Below are positions 9,430 through 21,067 of a stretch of 64,000 nucleotides of DNA, one piece after another. The position numbers and the translations under genes were made by a program. The DNA comes from Symbiodinium natans (Eukaryota > Sar > Dinophyceae > Suessiales > Symbiodiniaceae): assembly GCA_905221605.1 (NCBI GenBank), contig CAJNDS010002222.1, forward strand, positions 258,873 through 322,872, in the 5' to 3' direction. A model generated the notes under the pieces. That model was given only the letters and a program-made list of their open reading frames with translations, made no database searches and had not been told where the DNA came from. Each line of letters starts with the position of its first letter. Positions within the stretch are counted from its first letter, which is position 1.

Positions 9430-12400
9430 TGTACGATGTTGTTTACTTATGGTTCCTCTTATTAATATAAATAAAATAAATATGTATATATATATATATA
9501 TATAAAAATAAAGACATACCTTTACAGATCTCTATGATCCTGCATTTGTTTCTCTATTTCTTGCTTTGCTCATATTCCTTTTTTGGGCTTCGGAGGCTTC
9601 TCGAAGATGTTCGGAGGCCCCTTCGGGGAACGCTTGGTCTCAAACCCTTTGGGTCTTCAGAGGGCTTCTAGACCCTAAACCCTCTAAACCCTGAAGATTC
9701 AGGGTTTGGGGTTTGGGGTTTAGGGTTTAGGGTTTAGAGGTGAAACCCTAAGCCCCTAGACATGACACCCCAAGCATGTCTTTGCTTGAAGCGGAGGTTG
9801 CATTTTGAATCTAGGAATGTCTTGTCTGTGGATAGTGTGTCCGGGGGCTAATAAGCATCTGTTACTGGATCCAACACAGCCCTCTGGACTTCTGAGTAGT
9901 TGGGAAGCAGAGGCCTGTTCTATGGCACATGGCTCATCGGGGACACTGCAGGGTTTGGGGGCTTTTGAGGCAAGGAGGCACACTTGTGAAGAAGCTGTGA
10001 CTCGAGGTGAAACCCCGGATGCAGCCCTACACTCAAAGCAGCCCCACATCCGCAACCTAAGCCTCGAAACCCGAAACCCAAAGCCCGAGACCCCTAAACC
10101 CTAAACTCTAAACTCTAAACTCTAAACTCTAAAGCCTAAACCCTAAACCCTATTAACCCAACCCCTAACCCCTAACCCCTAACCCCTAACCCCTAACCCC
10201 TAAACCCTAAACCCTAAACCCTAAACCCTAAACCCTAAACCCTAAACCCTACTAAACCCTACTAAACCCTACTAAACCCTACTAAACCCTACTAAACCCT
10301 ACTAAACCCTACTAAACCCTACTAAACCCTACTAAACCCTAAACCCTAAACCCTAAACCCTAAACCCTAAACCCTAAACCCTAAACCCTAAACCCTAAAC
10401 CCTAAACCCTAAACCCTAAACCCTAAACCCTAAACCCTAAACCCTAAACCCTAAACCCTAAACCCTAAACCCTAAACCCTAAACCCTAAACCCTAAACCC
10501 TAAACCCTAAACCCTAAACCCTAAACCCTAAACCCTAAACCCTAAACCCTAAACCCTAAACCCTAAACCCTAAACCCTAAACCCTAAACCCTAAACCCTA
10601 AACCCTAAACCCTAAACCTCACCTCCGCAACGCCAAGGTGGTGTACATCTGCTTCGCACTACTGGTGCTCTTCAACATGCTTCTGGGCGTGGCAAGAGGG
10701 CCCCGCGAAGCCATGAGCCGCAACCTAGGGTTTAGGGTTTAGGGTTTAGGGTTTTGGATTTTAGGGTTTAGGGTTTAGGGTTTAGGGATGCGTCTTCTTC
10801 ATTCAGGGCCCCGAAACGGCCCAAGATTCCACAAGCCCAACAGAGGGGTTGCAATAGCTCCTACTAGAATCTCTTCTGGTCCCTATAGAAGTATGCTACA
10901 ATCACCCCCAAAACCTTGTTGTAATGATTATGCCCCCTACGTTCAGCAGCCGCAGAGGTTTTCCGGGGTCATCACACTCAGGTGTTTAGGCGGATGTGGG
11001 CCGGACTCCAACTCCAAACCTGAACTCCCCAAACCCCAAACCTTTAACCCTAAAACCTAAAACCTAGAACCTAAAACCCTAAACCCTAAATCCTAAACCC
11101 TAAGCCCTAAACCCTGAGCCCTAAACCCTAAACCCTATACCTCCCTAGAGGATCCTAAGTTCCCTTACCATCTTCCCCGAGGTTGCTGGCCATGGTCCTG
11201 GACAGCTACGCCGCAGCGGCTCAGGCTTTCGTGAGGGCTTAGGGCTTAGGGCTTAGGGCTTAGGGTTTAGGGTTTAGGGTTTAGGGTTTAGGGTTTAGGG
11301 TTTAGGGTTTAGGGTTTAGGGTTTAGGGTTTAGGGTTTAGGGTTTAGGGTTTAGGGTGGCTTTTGGTGATAAAGGGGCACAGGCCCCTGCGGTCTGAGTT
11401 TGGGCTGGGAAGCAACTGCAGGTTCTGACGAAGAGGGCCGATGCGCCCACGATCATAACCCAGCCACTCGGCGTATGAGTGGGCATGGGCCTTGTGGGGA
11501 TTTTTGACGGGCAAATTTGTTGATTGACCATCTCAAGGGTTTAGGGTTTAGGGTCCAGGGTCTAGGGTCTAGGGTTTAAACCCAGGTTAGGGTATTAGGT
11601 GATTAGTCAGGGCGAGGGGGGACAAACTGAACAGGGGAACGCTGCCCCCCCCCCCCACACCCAGGACTTGGCGATACTTCCAGCGGTGGAAGGACAGAAG
11701 ATGGGATTCGAGCTTGAGGGGGGGTTTAACCGTAGGGAATGAGGGAATGAGGCCTGCATCCCCCTGTTGTATAATGTTAGAGTCCCTTTAATAAACCCCC
11801 CCCAATCTTGTTTTGGTCCCCGGGGTTTGGAGAGGTGGAAAAAAATGTGGGGTGTCAATTGTGAGGATTCTGGGGGTCTGGGTGGGTCAGCTGTCAGGGT
11901 CTGCTTTGCTTTGCAATGGAACTCTTAAGCCATTTTCAGTAAAATTTTCAATTCCTGGCCGGAAAATTTTTTACAAATACCACCCCATTATTATTATCAC
12001 CGGACCCCCCTATATAGACTTGTTTACATACATCGGCCCGAAAACCTCCCGTAATGGAAAGTAGTCTTCGGCTGGGGCCCTCTGGCCCGGCGAATATTAC
12101 CATTACCACCCCAATTAAAAAAGCGACTCTCACATTACCCTTTAAGGGATCTTTAAGGGATGATAAGGGGGACCTCATTCCCTCATTGCCTACTAACCAT
12201 CAGCAAGTAACAGGGGGTACGCCAGCTGCAGAAGCCTCCGCTTGTAGCTTGGCAGAGAAGCTGCGCGAGATACCTCGAAAACCCAGATTTCTCAACAGCA
12301 ATGAAGGTTTAGCAGGGATCTACACATGGGGCCTCTTGGATCATGGGTTCTTGAAGAACGTTGCTAAAAGAAATCTTGCCTTGAAGACCCTAAACCCTAA

Positions 12401-13513
12401 ACCCTAAACCCTAAACCCTAAACCCTAAACCCTAAACCCTAAACCCTAAACCCTACTTCCATTCATCCTCCACCCTGCGGCGTTTAGGAGAGCTTCTTCT
12501 GGCCTAAGCCCAAAGCCCGAAGTCCTAAGGCCCTAAACTCTGAACGCACATCTGCGGCCGCTCTTTTCTTCTGTCCCACGGGCCCTTTGGAGAAGGAGTC
12601 CTTGATCTTTAGGGTGTAAGGTCTAGGATCTAGGGATTGGGGTATAGGTTTTAGGGTTCAGGCTTTAGGGCTTAGGGTTTAACAAACAGCCCTTGACAAA
12701 GGAGACTATCCGTTTTGTCCCCTTGCGGCACTTGGCGAACCAGCTCTACGATTTGGACTGCCACCGGCAGAAGGCACGGAGATGCATCTTCGGTCGACTG
12801 ACCGGTTGGGCTAAGTTGGGTTCCCTTTTTGGGGGGGGGGGGGGGGTTAGGGAGTTTAGGGATTCAGGGTTTTGGGTTTGGGGTTCAGGGTTTAGGGTTT
12901 AGGGTTTAGGGTTTGGGGCCAAATAAGCTGTCATAAGCAGTTTCCATGTGGAGTTTTGTAAGCTACAGACCAGCAAGCACACCCCGAAAAGCGAGCCTCA
13001 CAAAGCTGGTGGTGAATTCGTCTCAAGTTGTTTTTGAGGGGGGGTGGTCTAGGAATTTCAGGGGAGGTGGTGAAAAGGGCCCTTAAACCCCAGACCCTAC
13101 ACCCCAAACCCTATAAACCCCAAAACCTTATAAACTTCAAACCGCAAGGGTTTAGGTTTCAGGGTTGATTCAGACTTTAGGGTTTAGGGTTTAGGGTTTA
13201 GGGTTTAGGGTTTAGGGTTTAGGGTTTTGCGAACCCTCCTTCTCATGGGTAAGCTAAGAACTCTACAAGCGTGCGCCAGCAATGGCCTACAAACAAAAGG
13301 CGAGGTTGCGTGTTCTTAAAGTAAAACCTCAAGCCCTAAACCCTAAACCCTAAACCCTAAACCCTAAACCCTAAACCCTAAACCCTAAACCCTAAACCCT
13401 AAACCCTAAACCCTAAACCCTAGAACCTAAACCCCGAGCCCCTAAACCCGAAACCCTAAACCCGAAAAGTCGCAGGTCGTCACATCGACGTCGCTTCAGG
13501 AGGCCCCTCCGTG
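7141..13513 (+). CDS. Putative polycystin/TRP-like cation channel, scattered C-terminal exons (partial model)
   Basis: Short + strand open segments with matching phases. Exon 7141-7208 (QRFGNDIVEFASLANSLE) joins exon 7372-7410 (ASMSTLMGEFEWY), both phase 0. A segment at 10638-10678 (VVYICFALLVLFN) uses a GC donor at 10679 and joins 11182-11230 across a split ATG codon, giving FNM-LLAMVLDSYAAAA. The order (GEFEW-type pore segment, hydrophobic S6, then LLAMVLDSY) resembles the end of polycystin-family channels (GDFDF, then NMFLAIINDTY). Further candidates are about 12555-12608, about 12687-12800 (HLANQLYDLDCHRQKARR) and a terminal exon 13472-13513 (VVTSTSLQEAPP, then TGA). Residues expected between the pore and S6 were not all found. 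The intron 10679-11181 carries TTTAGGG near its 5' end and CCCTAAA near its 3' end. Family call by eye; joins beyond the two stated are tentative. Confidence 0.4.
8300..9340 (+). other. Weak exon candidates within the channel-like region
   Basis: Two open snippets lie between telomeric tracts. About 8306-8333 follows a CAG and ends at GTATGC. About 9288-9330 reads EEPAKVAVHLWFARALG and runs into a G run. Either could supply the missing residues between the pore and S6 of the channel-like model, but neither join could be phased convincingly. The rest is degenerate CCCTAAA/TTTAGGG and unique intron-like sequence. Confidence 0.2.
9398..9502. repeat. (TA)n microsatellites
   Basis: Two TA-dinucleotide tracts, 9398-9426 and about 9485-9502, lie in an AT-rich patch inside an otherwise telomere-repeat-rich stretch. 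Confidence 0.9.
10093..10617. repeat. Long C-rich telomere-type array with homogeneous sub-blocks
   Basis: The longest C-rich array in the window. Its left part has blocks of variants: CTCTAAA units near 10100-10130, CCCCTAA units at about 10155-10205, then CCCTAAA, then about nine copies of the 10-mer CCCTACTAAA at about 10248-10335, followed by roughly 40 near-perfect CCCTAAA units to 10617. Coding sequence of the channel-like gene starts within about 20 bases of its right end. Each variant is locally homogenised. Confidence 0.95.
11237..11358. repeat. G-rich telomere-type array at intron 5' end
   Basis: Starts with GGGCTTA variants, then about 15 TTTAGGG units, beginning within ten bases of the GTGAGG donor that follows the LLAMVLDSY exon (ends 11230). 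Confidence 0.9.
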
Positions 13514-14626
13514 AGTCTTGGGGGGGCTAAACCCTAAACCCTGAACCCTGAATCCTAAACCCTAAACCCGAAACCCTAACCCTGAACCCTAAACCCTGAA
13601 CCCTGAACCCTGAACCCTGAACCCTGAACCCTGAACCCTGAACCCTGAACCCTGAACCCTGCCCCTGGCTTCCCTTGTATGTGTGTGCCGATGCATGCAT
13701 TTGAGATGTATACTCATACATAAATACATACGTATGTATGTATGTATGTCTTGCATGCAATGTAGTTAGTAGGTGCAAGACTTGGGATCTTATGACTTCG
13801 CTGGAAGCCCAGTTGTAGGCTCACCTTTCTGCCTTTTTTCGGTGTTCGGCGGCATTCTGGCCAGGCATTCCCGAAGATGAAGCGGAAGCAGGCCACGTTT
13901 CGCGTGTCGGAGTTTAAGGGTTTAGGGACTCAGGAGGCTTCCGAGGGGCTTGGAAGAGCTTGTGTTCATAGAACCCCCATTCCCAATTGCCCTGAACCCT
14001 AACCACTAACCCCCCTTCCCATTGCTGGAATGTGTAGTGTAGAAAATGTTGCTCCTGATGGTGGGTCTTCCGAAACTCACGCTCTCCCTTTACCCAAAGA
14101 CGCCCCAAGCCCTAAAACTCCTAAACCCCAAAGGGTTTCGGGTTTAGGGTTTACATAGGGTGCGTAGCGGGAGGGGTCATCTGTGAGGCAGGGGATTAGC
14201 TGAACTTCGACGAATCCTGCGAAAAAAACGAGAGGCATCGCCTTTGACACCATAAGCCGGCTACTTGGAGGTTTAACCATTTATAACTGTACTTATAACC
14301 CACTTAAAAGCCCCTGAAGTGCCCTAATGTGGGTATAAGTACAGGTAAAAGTACAGTTAGAAGTGGTTAAGAACTACCACGAACCTCCAAGTACAGGCCT
14401 TTGAGAGCGTTTAAGGCTTAGATGGCTTACACGGCTGGTAGGGTCTTGCAAGGGTTTAGGGTTTAGGGCTAAGGTTTGCAGGGTTATTTAGAGAGCTTGT
14501 AGGGTTGTCGGGGGGAAACCCTAAACCCTAGACCTTAACCCTTAACCTTTAACCCTAAACCCTAAACCCTGAACCCTAAACCCTAAAACCCCTCAAGAAG
14601 TGCGCCCTGTGCCGAAGCCTCAGCCA
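13514..14626. other. Spacer between channel-like and DnaJ genes
   Basis: Holds CCCTGAA-variant repeats (about 13533-13660), a GTAT/CATA-rich simple stretch (13705-13750), short unique sequence, and an inverted stretch at about 14275-14370 built on variants of TACTTATAACCCACTT and AAGTACAGTTAGAAGTGG. No exon could be supported. Confidence 0.5.
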
Positions 14627-16049
14627 ATGGCTGGGTCTTCCCTGTACGCTGTGCTACATCTGGAGACGCATGCCACGCCCGAGCAGATCAGGTGCGCCTT
14701 CAAGAAGCGTGCCCTTCAGGTGGGGTTTAGGGTTTAGGGTTTAGGGTTTAGGGTTTAGGGTTTAGGGTTTAGGGTTTAGGGTTTAGGGTTTAGGGTTTAG
14801 GGTTTAGGGTTTAGGGTGGGTTTACGGCTTTCTGTTTTGGGTATCCAACTGAGTAGGACCCCCGCTGTCATCGGTACCACAAGAAGTCTTACCAGGTGTG
14901 GGTGCATCTCATTTCGGGTAGAATCGTTGCCATTCTGTCCTTGAAGGATGTATATAAACCCCTAAACCCTAAACCCCAAACCCCAAACCCCAAACCCTAA
15001 ACCCTAAACTCTAAACCCTAAACCCCAAACCCTAAACCCTAAACCCTAAACCCTAAACCCTGAACCCTGCGAAGCTTTGGGGAGCTGACCAGGTCCACCC
15101 AGACAAGGGGGGGAGCAAGGAGTGCTTCCACCTGGTTTACCGGGCCTTTGAGATCTTAGCCGACCCGACCACCCGGTCAAAGTATGATGCGCAGCATCTT
15201 CTGGGTACCGGCTCAACTCCGGCCAAGGAGACGACGGTCAAACGTCCCAAGGCGAAACCTGAGGCCCGGAAAGAGGCCCCGAAGCCCGCGCCCGGCGCGC
15301 GCAAGAGGGAGCCCCCAGGCCCAGCGCAGCCTCCGCCGGGCGCCTGCGGCCGTGACATGGCTGAGTCCTTTCTGGCCCAGGTCCATGCAATTCTGCGGAG
15401 CCTACCAAGAGAAACCCGCCTGCAAGTGATCCGCGATGACTTCTCTCAGCAGCAGAGGGTCCAGCTGGAGAAGTGGATTGCAGAGCAGCCGTCGCAGTTC
15501 GCGCCGCGAGCGCTAAGAAGCAGCCTTCCGGCGTCCGCACCATGGGTGCCACCATCCCTGTGCCCACCCATGGCCCTGGAGGACTCCCGTCCTCCCTGCA
15601 GCTCAGCTGAAGCCCCACTGGAATCTGCCGAAAGTAAGGCTGCTGCCAGCTCCACGCGTAAGCGTCAGAAAAACACCATGCGGGGCGTGTACCGCCGCCC
15701 GCAGAAGAAGTCTGAGCACACGATCATGTACGCTGCAAACATTGTTTTCGATGCGGTCTCGATTACCAGCAAGGACACCGACCTACCTACGGCTGTGGAG
15801 TTCCTTGTCATTCTCACAGCCATCAAGCAGAGAATGAGCAAGCTTTCCAGCAACTCTGCTTACGGCTCTCGCCTTCAGGGAGCTATCGAGTCCTCCGCGG
15901 CCGAACAGGGCCGGAGCGTCGAGGAACTGGGCCTCCGGTTTCAGGTCTGCCAGACAAATGGCTTCTTCCTGGGCCCTCGGGTGAAAGTGAGGTCACCGAC
16001 GGTGCGCAGCGTGGACCAGCTGGCGCAGCTGCGCGAGCGCCTCGGCTGA
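14627..16049 (+). CDS. DnaJ (J-domain) protein, two exons, complete, 349 aa
   Basis: Exon 1 is 14627-14719 (ATG to CAG) and exon 2 is 15093-16049 (GTC to TGA), both phase 0. The intron 14720-15092 is 373 nt with GT-AG ends. The join gives FKKRALQ-VHPDKGG, a textbook J-domain helix II and HPD motif (HPD at residues 33-35), followed by a helix III-like stretch (YRAFEILADPTTRSKYD). J-domains stimulate Hsp70 ATPase, so a co-chaperone role is likely. Residues about 70-115 are Lys/Pro-rich. The remainder (SFLAQVHAILRSLPRETRL, GLRFQVCQTNGFFLGPRVKV) is a separate C-terminal region whose role I do not know. The intron is made largely of (TTTAGGG)n starting three bases after the donor, then unique sequence, then (CCCTAAA)n ending about 24 bases before the acceptor. 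A CAG three bases upstream of ATG could serve as a spliced-leader acceptor (inference). Confidence 0.85.
14720..15092 (+). repeat. Intron of the DnaJ gene bounded by inverted telomere-type tracts
   Basis: Donor GTGGGG, acceptor GACCAG|G. TTTAGGG units occupy about 14723-14816; CCCTAAA units and CCCCAAA variants occupy about 14960-15069. The two tracts are reverse complements, so the transcript could fold with the splice sites close together. Of all such introns here this has the best evidence, because the flanking exons are fixed by the J-domain. Confidence 0.85.
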
Positions 16050-16247
16050 TTTCTTGCAGTTGTTTTTTGTGGCCTTGATGCGGTGCTTCCTGGGCCTAAA
16101 GTCCGCAAACCCCTAAGCCCTGTATTGCCCCTGCCCCTAGCCTACAAAGCCCAATATCAGCTTAAAAACTCCTTCACCCTAAACCCTAAACCCTATACCC
16201 TATACCCTAAACCGCTAACGAACCACAGCCCTGCGTGAAATCTGCAG

Positions 16248-16950
16248 GTGCATGAGCCCCGTCCGCCCGGTGCTGAAGCAAGGCATGGGAAACTCGGTAG
16301 GCCCTTGGGACACTTTCTATTTTCCCTTATTGGGTTGAAGAGGATCCTAAACCCTAAACCCTAAACCCTAAACCCTAAACCCTAAACCCTGGGCCATCCG
16401 AGGAAAAGGGCGCAGCAGCGTGGTGTGGCAGTATGGCCCCGTAGACTTGGAGCGGCGATGGGAGCAGTTCCAGGACTCCTAGGTAGGATAAGGGGGACCC
16501 TTAAAGGGGACCCCTTCTGAACCCTCTTGTGGCTCTCTTAAACAGGGACCTTATTCAGAGGGTCGATCTCCCCAAGGGTCTCCCGAATCTGGATCCCGAA
16601 GGACGCAGTGGCTTCAATGTGGGAGTGTGTCGGCCTGCCCAGCGAGAATTCAGGGCTAGGTTTGAACAGAACTTTTCATTTCTAATTATAGATCCCCTAT
16701 ATAATCCTTACGAAGCCGTGAAAATGTAGTTTTTCTAGGGAACCCCTAAACCCTAAACCCGAAACCCTAAACCCCAAACCCCAAACCCGAAATCCTAAAC
16801 CCTAAACCCTAAACCCCACCCCAGGAATGCCATCAAGCACCTGCAGTTGATGTACGACGGCAACGCCTGCCTGCGGCATCGGCACCTGCAATATTGGGAG
16901 TCGCAGCACATGGCCATGCAAGACAAGCTGCTCGGCCCTGGGGAGATGTC
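16248..16950 (+). CDS. Three exon candidates of an unrecognised gene
   Basis: Candidate exons: 16248-16296 ([16 protein letters not shown], donor GTAGGC); 16403-about 16470 ([19 protein letters not shown]); and 16825-about 16926/16950 ([20 protein letters not shown], then [14 protein letters not shown]). Each follows an AG and is open; the first two join in phase. The join to the third is unresolved because the second frame meets TAG at the apparent GTAGG donor. They may be the 5' part of the coiled-coil gene at 20.1-23.6 kb, separated by a 3 kb repeat-filled intron. Composition (many Trp, Met, Gln and His) suggests real coding sequence. No family recognised. Confidence 0.4.
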
Positions 16951-16979
16951 ATATGCAAACATATACATAGAATATCTGC

Positions 16980-17170
16980 CTATATAAATATAGATATAAA
17001 TAAAAAACGATAATATATAAACATATAAATATATAAATATATAAATATATAAATATATAAATATATAAATATATAAATATATAAATATATAAATATATAA
17101 ATAAGTAAATAAATAAATACAGAAATATATATATATATATATATATATATGGACACCCCCCCCCCCCCCA
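16980..17170. repeat. AT-rich microsatellites: (AAATATAT)n and (TA)n, ending in a C run
   Basis: An octamer-type array at about 17023-17105 is followed by TAAATAAATAAA, a (TA)n tract and a C13 run at about 17157-17169. Confidence 0.9.
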
Positions 17171-17294
17171 TGACCTACCCAGATCTGTTTCCCTCGTAAA
17201 TACCGTTTAAAACCCGCTCATGCCCTATGCCGTTTTTTGCTACTCTCAGTGGCTGTCTCTCGACAAAACAGACCCCACAAGGACCACAGGACAC

Positions 17295-18560
17295 GGGCGA
17301 AACCCCAAAAAAAAAACAACTTTTTAAGATAATGGGGAGGGGATGTTGAAAAGATTGTTTTTGTTTGGTTTTGCCTGGTAAAAGATGGTTTTTCATAGAA
17401 AAACCAACTTTTACCTCGCAAAAAGGTGGTTTTCCTGAGGCAGACCAGGCCAAAACCATCTTTTTACGAGGGGAAAGTTGGTTTTTCTATGAAAAACCAT
17501 CTTTTCGAGGGAAAACCAAAAAATCAAAAAAACCATCTTATTTAGAGACTGGGGAGGGGATGTTGAAAAAGGTGTTTTTTTTGGTTTTGCCTCGTAAAAA
17601 GATGGTTTTTCATAGGAAAACCAACTTTCCCCTCGTAAAAAGATGGTTTTGGCCTGGTCTGCCTCAGGAAAACCATCTTTTTGCGAGGTAAAAGTTGGTT
17701 TTTCTATGAAAAGCCATCTTTTACCAGGCAAAACCAAAAAAAACAAAAAAAAAAAACATCTTGTTTAGAGAATGGGGAGGGGGTGTTGAAAAAGATGTTT
17801 TTTTTGGTTTTGCCTCGTAACAAGATGGTAAAAAGATGGTTTTCCATAGAAGAACCAACTTTTCCCACACAAAAAGATGGTTTTGGTCTGGTCTGCCTCA
17901 GGAAAACCATCTTTTTACGAGGGGAAAGTGGGTTTTTGGCTCCAAAACCATCTTTTTACGAGGTAAAAGTTGGCTTTTGTCTCCAAAACCATCTTTTTAC
18001 GAGGGGAAAGTTGGTTTTTCTATGAAAAACCATCTTTTTACGAGGCAAAACCAAAAAAACCATCTTTTTCAACATCCCCTCCCCATTCTCCAAAAAAGAT
18101 GTTTTTTTGTTTTTTGGTTTTGCCTGGTAAAAGATGGTTTTTCATAGAAAAACCAACTTTTACCTCGCAAAAAGATGGTTTTCCTGAGGCAGACCAGGCC
18201 AAAACCATCTTTTTACGAGGGGAAAGTTGGTTTTCTATGAAAAACCATCTTGTTACCATCTTGTTACGAGGCAAAACCAAAAAAACCATCTTTTTCAACA
18301 TCCCCTCCCCAGTCTCTAAATAAGATGTTTTTTTTGTTTTTTGGGTTTTCCCTCGAAAAGATGGTTTTTCATAGAAAACCAACTTTCCCCTCGCAAAAAG
18401 ATGGTTTTCCTGAGGCCAAAACCATCTTTTTGCGAGGGGAAAGTTGGTTTTTCTATGAAAAACCATCTTTTTACGATGCAAAACCAAAAAAACAATCTTT
18501 TTGAACATCCCCTCCCCATTCTCTTAAAAAGTTGGTTTTTGTTGGTTTTTTGGTTTTGCC
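17295..18560. repeat. Palindromic array of inverted-repeat modules (about 210-230 bp)
   Basis: Built from AAAAAGATGGTTTT / AAAACCATCTTTTT arms, GTTGGTTTTTCTATGAAAAACC hairpin cores and a GGGGAGGGGATGTTGAAAAAG block. That block occurs in one orientation at about 17336, 17553 and 17775, and in the opposite orientation at about 18071, 18298 and 18507. The whole array is therefore inverted about a centre near 17.92 kb. Open frames on both strands here are repeat artefacts. No transposase is present, so it looks like nested non-autonomous inverted-repeat elements. Confidence 0.85.
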
Positions 18561-18639
18561 TCGTACCTCTCTCGGGCCAGAACCGTTCAGCTCTACATGT
18601 AGCTGTCCAGTGGACGGTTTTGGTTCGACGCAGGACGTG

Positions 18640-19850
18640 TCAGCATGCTTGGAGGCTCGTTGGTTTTGGTCAGTCTTATATTAATCTCAGCAACAGCATT
18701 CCTATTCCTATTAATGTAAAAGGGTTCCTAACCATCTTTATAGGACTTCTTTTCATTTTCCTTGAATTCTTTTGAACTTGCAGAGGTTTCTTATTCAACA
18801 TCAGAGGATTCCTCATATTTTTCAATAGGGTTCTTATGCATTTCAACAAGGTTCTTAATCATTTTAAAGTGGTTCTTTTAAGTCCAATCTGAAATTAAAA
18901 ATCTTTTTTTAAGATTCATATTGGTGCCTATTCATTTTAGTGCGTCTCCAAGTAATTCTAATGGTATTCTTAGAGATTTGAATAGCATTCCTAGTCCTAT
19001 TAATTCTAATGGGCATCACATTAAGTCTAACAGGAAGCCCAGAATTTTGAAAAGGAACCACATTGAATTTTGTAGGATTCCTATTGTTTCCTATTAACTT
19101 TAGTAGGATTCCTTTTCATTTTAAACGGATTCCTATCAATTCGTAATAGGGTTCTTGTGAAGTTTACTGGGGTTCCTAATGAATTCCGATTAACGTCAAA
19201 GGGTTCCTAACCATCTTAATAGGACCCCTCTACCACTTCATGATATTCTTATGAATTTTCATATTAATTTTTGTAGGATTCCGATTGGTTCCTATTAATT
19301 TTAATAGGATTTCTCTTCGTTTTCAAAGGATTCCTGTTAATTTGCAATAAGGTTCTTATGTTTTTTAGTGGTGTTGCTAATAAATTCCTATTGATGGTAG
19401 GACCCTCTTCATTTAAAAGATTCCTCTTAATTTGTACAAGGGTTCTTATGAATTTTAGTGGGTTCCTCATAAATTGAATAGGATTCTAATTCATCATAAC
19501 AAGATTAAGAGAAATATTAATATAGATTTAATGGAGTTCCCACATTCCCGTGAATTCAAACAAGGGTCCCTTTTCATTTTCACAGGCTCCCTACTATTCT
19601 TGATGGGGGCCCTATTATTTTTCTACATTTAATAGCATTCCCATGACGTTTGATAGAGAGTTCCTCTGACTCAAATATGATTCCAAGTCATTATTCCTAT
19701 TAATTCAATAAGATTCCTATTAATTTCAATAAGAGTCTTATTGATTTTAATAGGGTTCGTATTAATTTTCATAGGGTTTTCGTTCAATTAATAGGGTTCT
19801 TATTAAATTCATACCTATGACTAAGTATGGATTTGTTCCTCCGACACGGC
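18640..19850. repeat. Degenerate AT-rich minisatellite
   Basis: About 1.2 kb of diverged units related to GGTTCCTATTAATTTTAATA, often with the reverse complement AATAGGAATCC alongside. Composition differs sharply from the flanks. No gene seen. Confidence 0.7.
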
Positions 19851-19862
19851 CTCACGGTAGGT

Positions 19863-20100
19863 CATGGGGGGGGGGGGGTGTGAGCATATATATATATATA
19901 TATCTGCGTGTGTAGATGGTCGGCCACCCCCCGCGATCCACACCTATGGGTTTGCTAGCTTTTCTTTATCTGAATTCTATGTAGCTGCCCTCTGCTTGGG
20001 CACTCAGACATGCTGCTGCCGGGAGTTGTTACTGACCCCAAACCCTAAACCCTAACCCTCTTACCCTAAACCCTAAACCCTAAACCCTAAACCGGGACTA
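19863..20100. other. G run, TA microsatellite, short unique stretch, CCCTAAA units
   Basis: A G12 run at about 19866, (TA)n at about 19886-19902, about 130 bases of unique sequence and CCCTAAA units from about 20038. This sits just before the first coiled-coil exon. Confidence 0.6.
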
Positions 20101-20116
20101 TAGGGCCAACTCCGAG

Positions 20117-21023
20117 GATATGCCACCGGCCCAGGCGCCTGCGGTACCCGTCGCAGATCGGGCGCGTGCGCGGGCCCCGGCCCGCGAGGAAGCGGGTGCA
20201 CCCGGCTCGGAAGCCCCTGAGTCGGCTCCTGAGCAGCTGAATGAGTACACTTTATACACCTTTTTTGTGGGATACCATAATCCCCGACTGAAAGCGTACA
20301 CTTTACGCTATTGAAGTCACTATTTGGGATACCAGAATCCCCTACAGAACTGAGAGTCTACACTTTTTTGGGGGGCTTATGAAGTCAGCAACTAAGGCTC
20401 AGGGCGCTGCTGCGGAGGTGGCTCCGGCTGCTGGAGGCGGAGCGGAAGCAGGCGGAGAAGGAGCGGCGCGGGCGCCTGCGGGAGCAGCGGAAGCGTCAGC
20501 TGGAGAGGCAGGAGTTGCTTCGGGTTTTTTGAGAATACGGTTTTATTTTTATTTTTTTTATCTTTGTTTTACAAACTTTTCGGGTACTATCCCTTGGGAC
20601 ATTTTTGTTACTTTCCCTTATATTGGGTTTAAGAGGCTCCTACTCAGGAATAATATTTTTTCAGAGGGTGTCAAAGGGGGCCATCCGAGGTTGGAGCGGC
20701 AGGCGCAGCGAGCCGCCCGACGAAGGCAGGCGGAGGCCCGCGCGGCCCGCTCAAGAAGGGAGTCGGCGCGCCGGAAGGTGACCATATCCTTCTTGGGAAT
20801 TACTTTTGTACTTTTAGGGTTTAGGGTGTAGGGTTTAGGGTTTAGGATTTTGGTTTATATAGGGCCCAAGAGGATAGTTAAAATATTAGGTTGTTTTTTT
20901 AAGAAGGGGGGGTATAGGTGATCTTCAGCGACCTCACCATGGAGGAGATTCTGCGAGGGCCAGATGCCAGAAAAGAGGAGCTTCCCTCACCCCTCCCCCC
21001 CCCCCTCCCTCCCCCCCCCCCCT

Positions 21024-21067
<44 letters not shown>

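Noticed and set aside
10093-10617. A true chromosome end
   Set aside because: Coding sequence and many more tracts of both polarities continue on either side, so the array is internal.
15238-15618. 126-codon minus-strand frame opposite the DnaJ exon
   Set aside because: A shadow of a GC-rich coding exon whose + strand frame carries the J-domain.
17175-18508. Many 60-156-codon frames on both strands (MVFHRKTNFP-type peptides)
   Set aside because: All are translations of the palindromic repeat array; the same peptides appear on both strands.
17295-18560. CRISPR-like array
   Set aside because: Modules are inverted rather than direct, with no unique spacers; the genome is eukaryotic.
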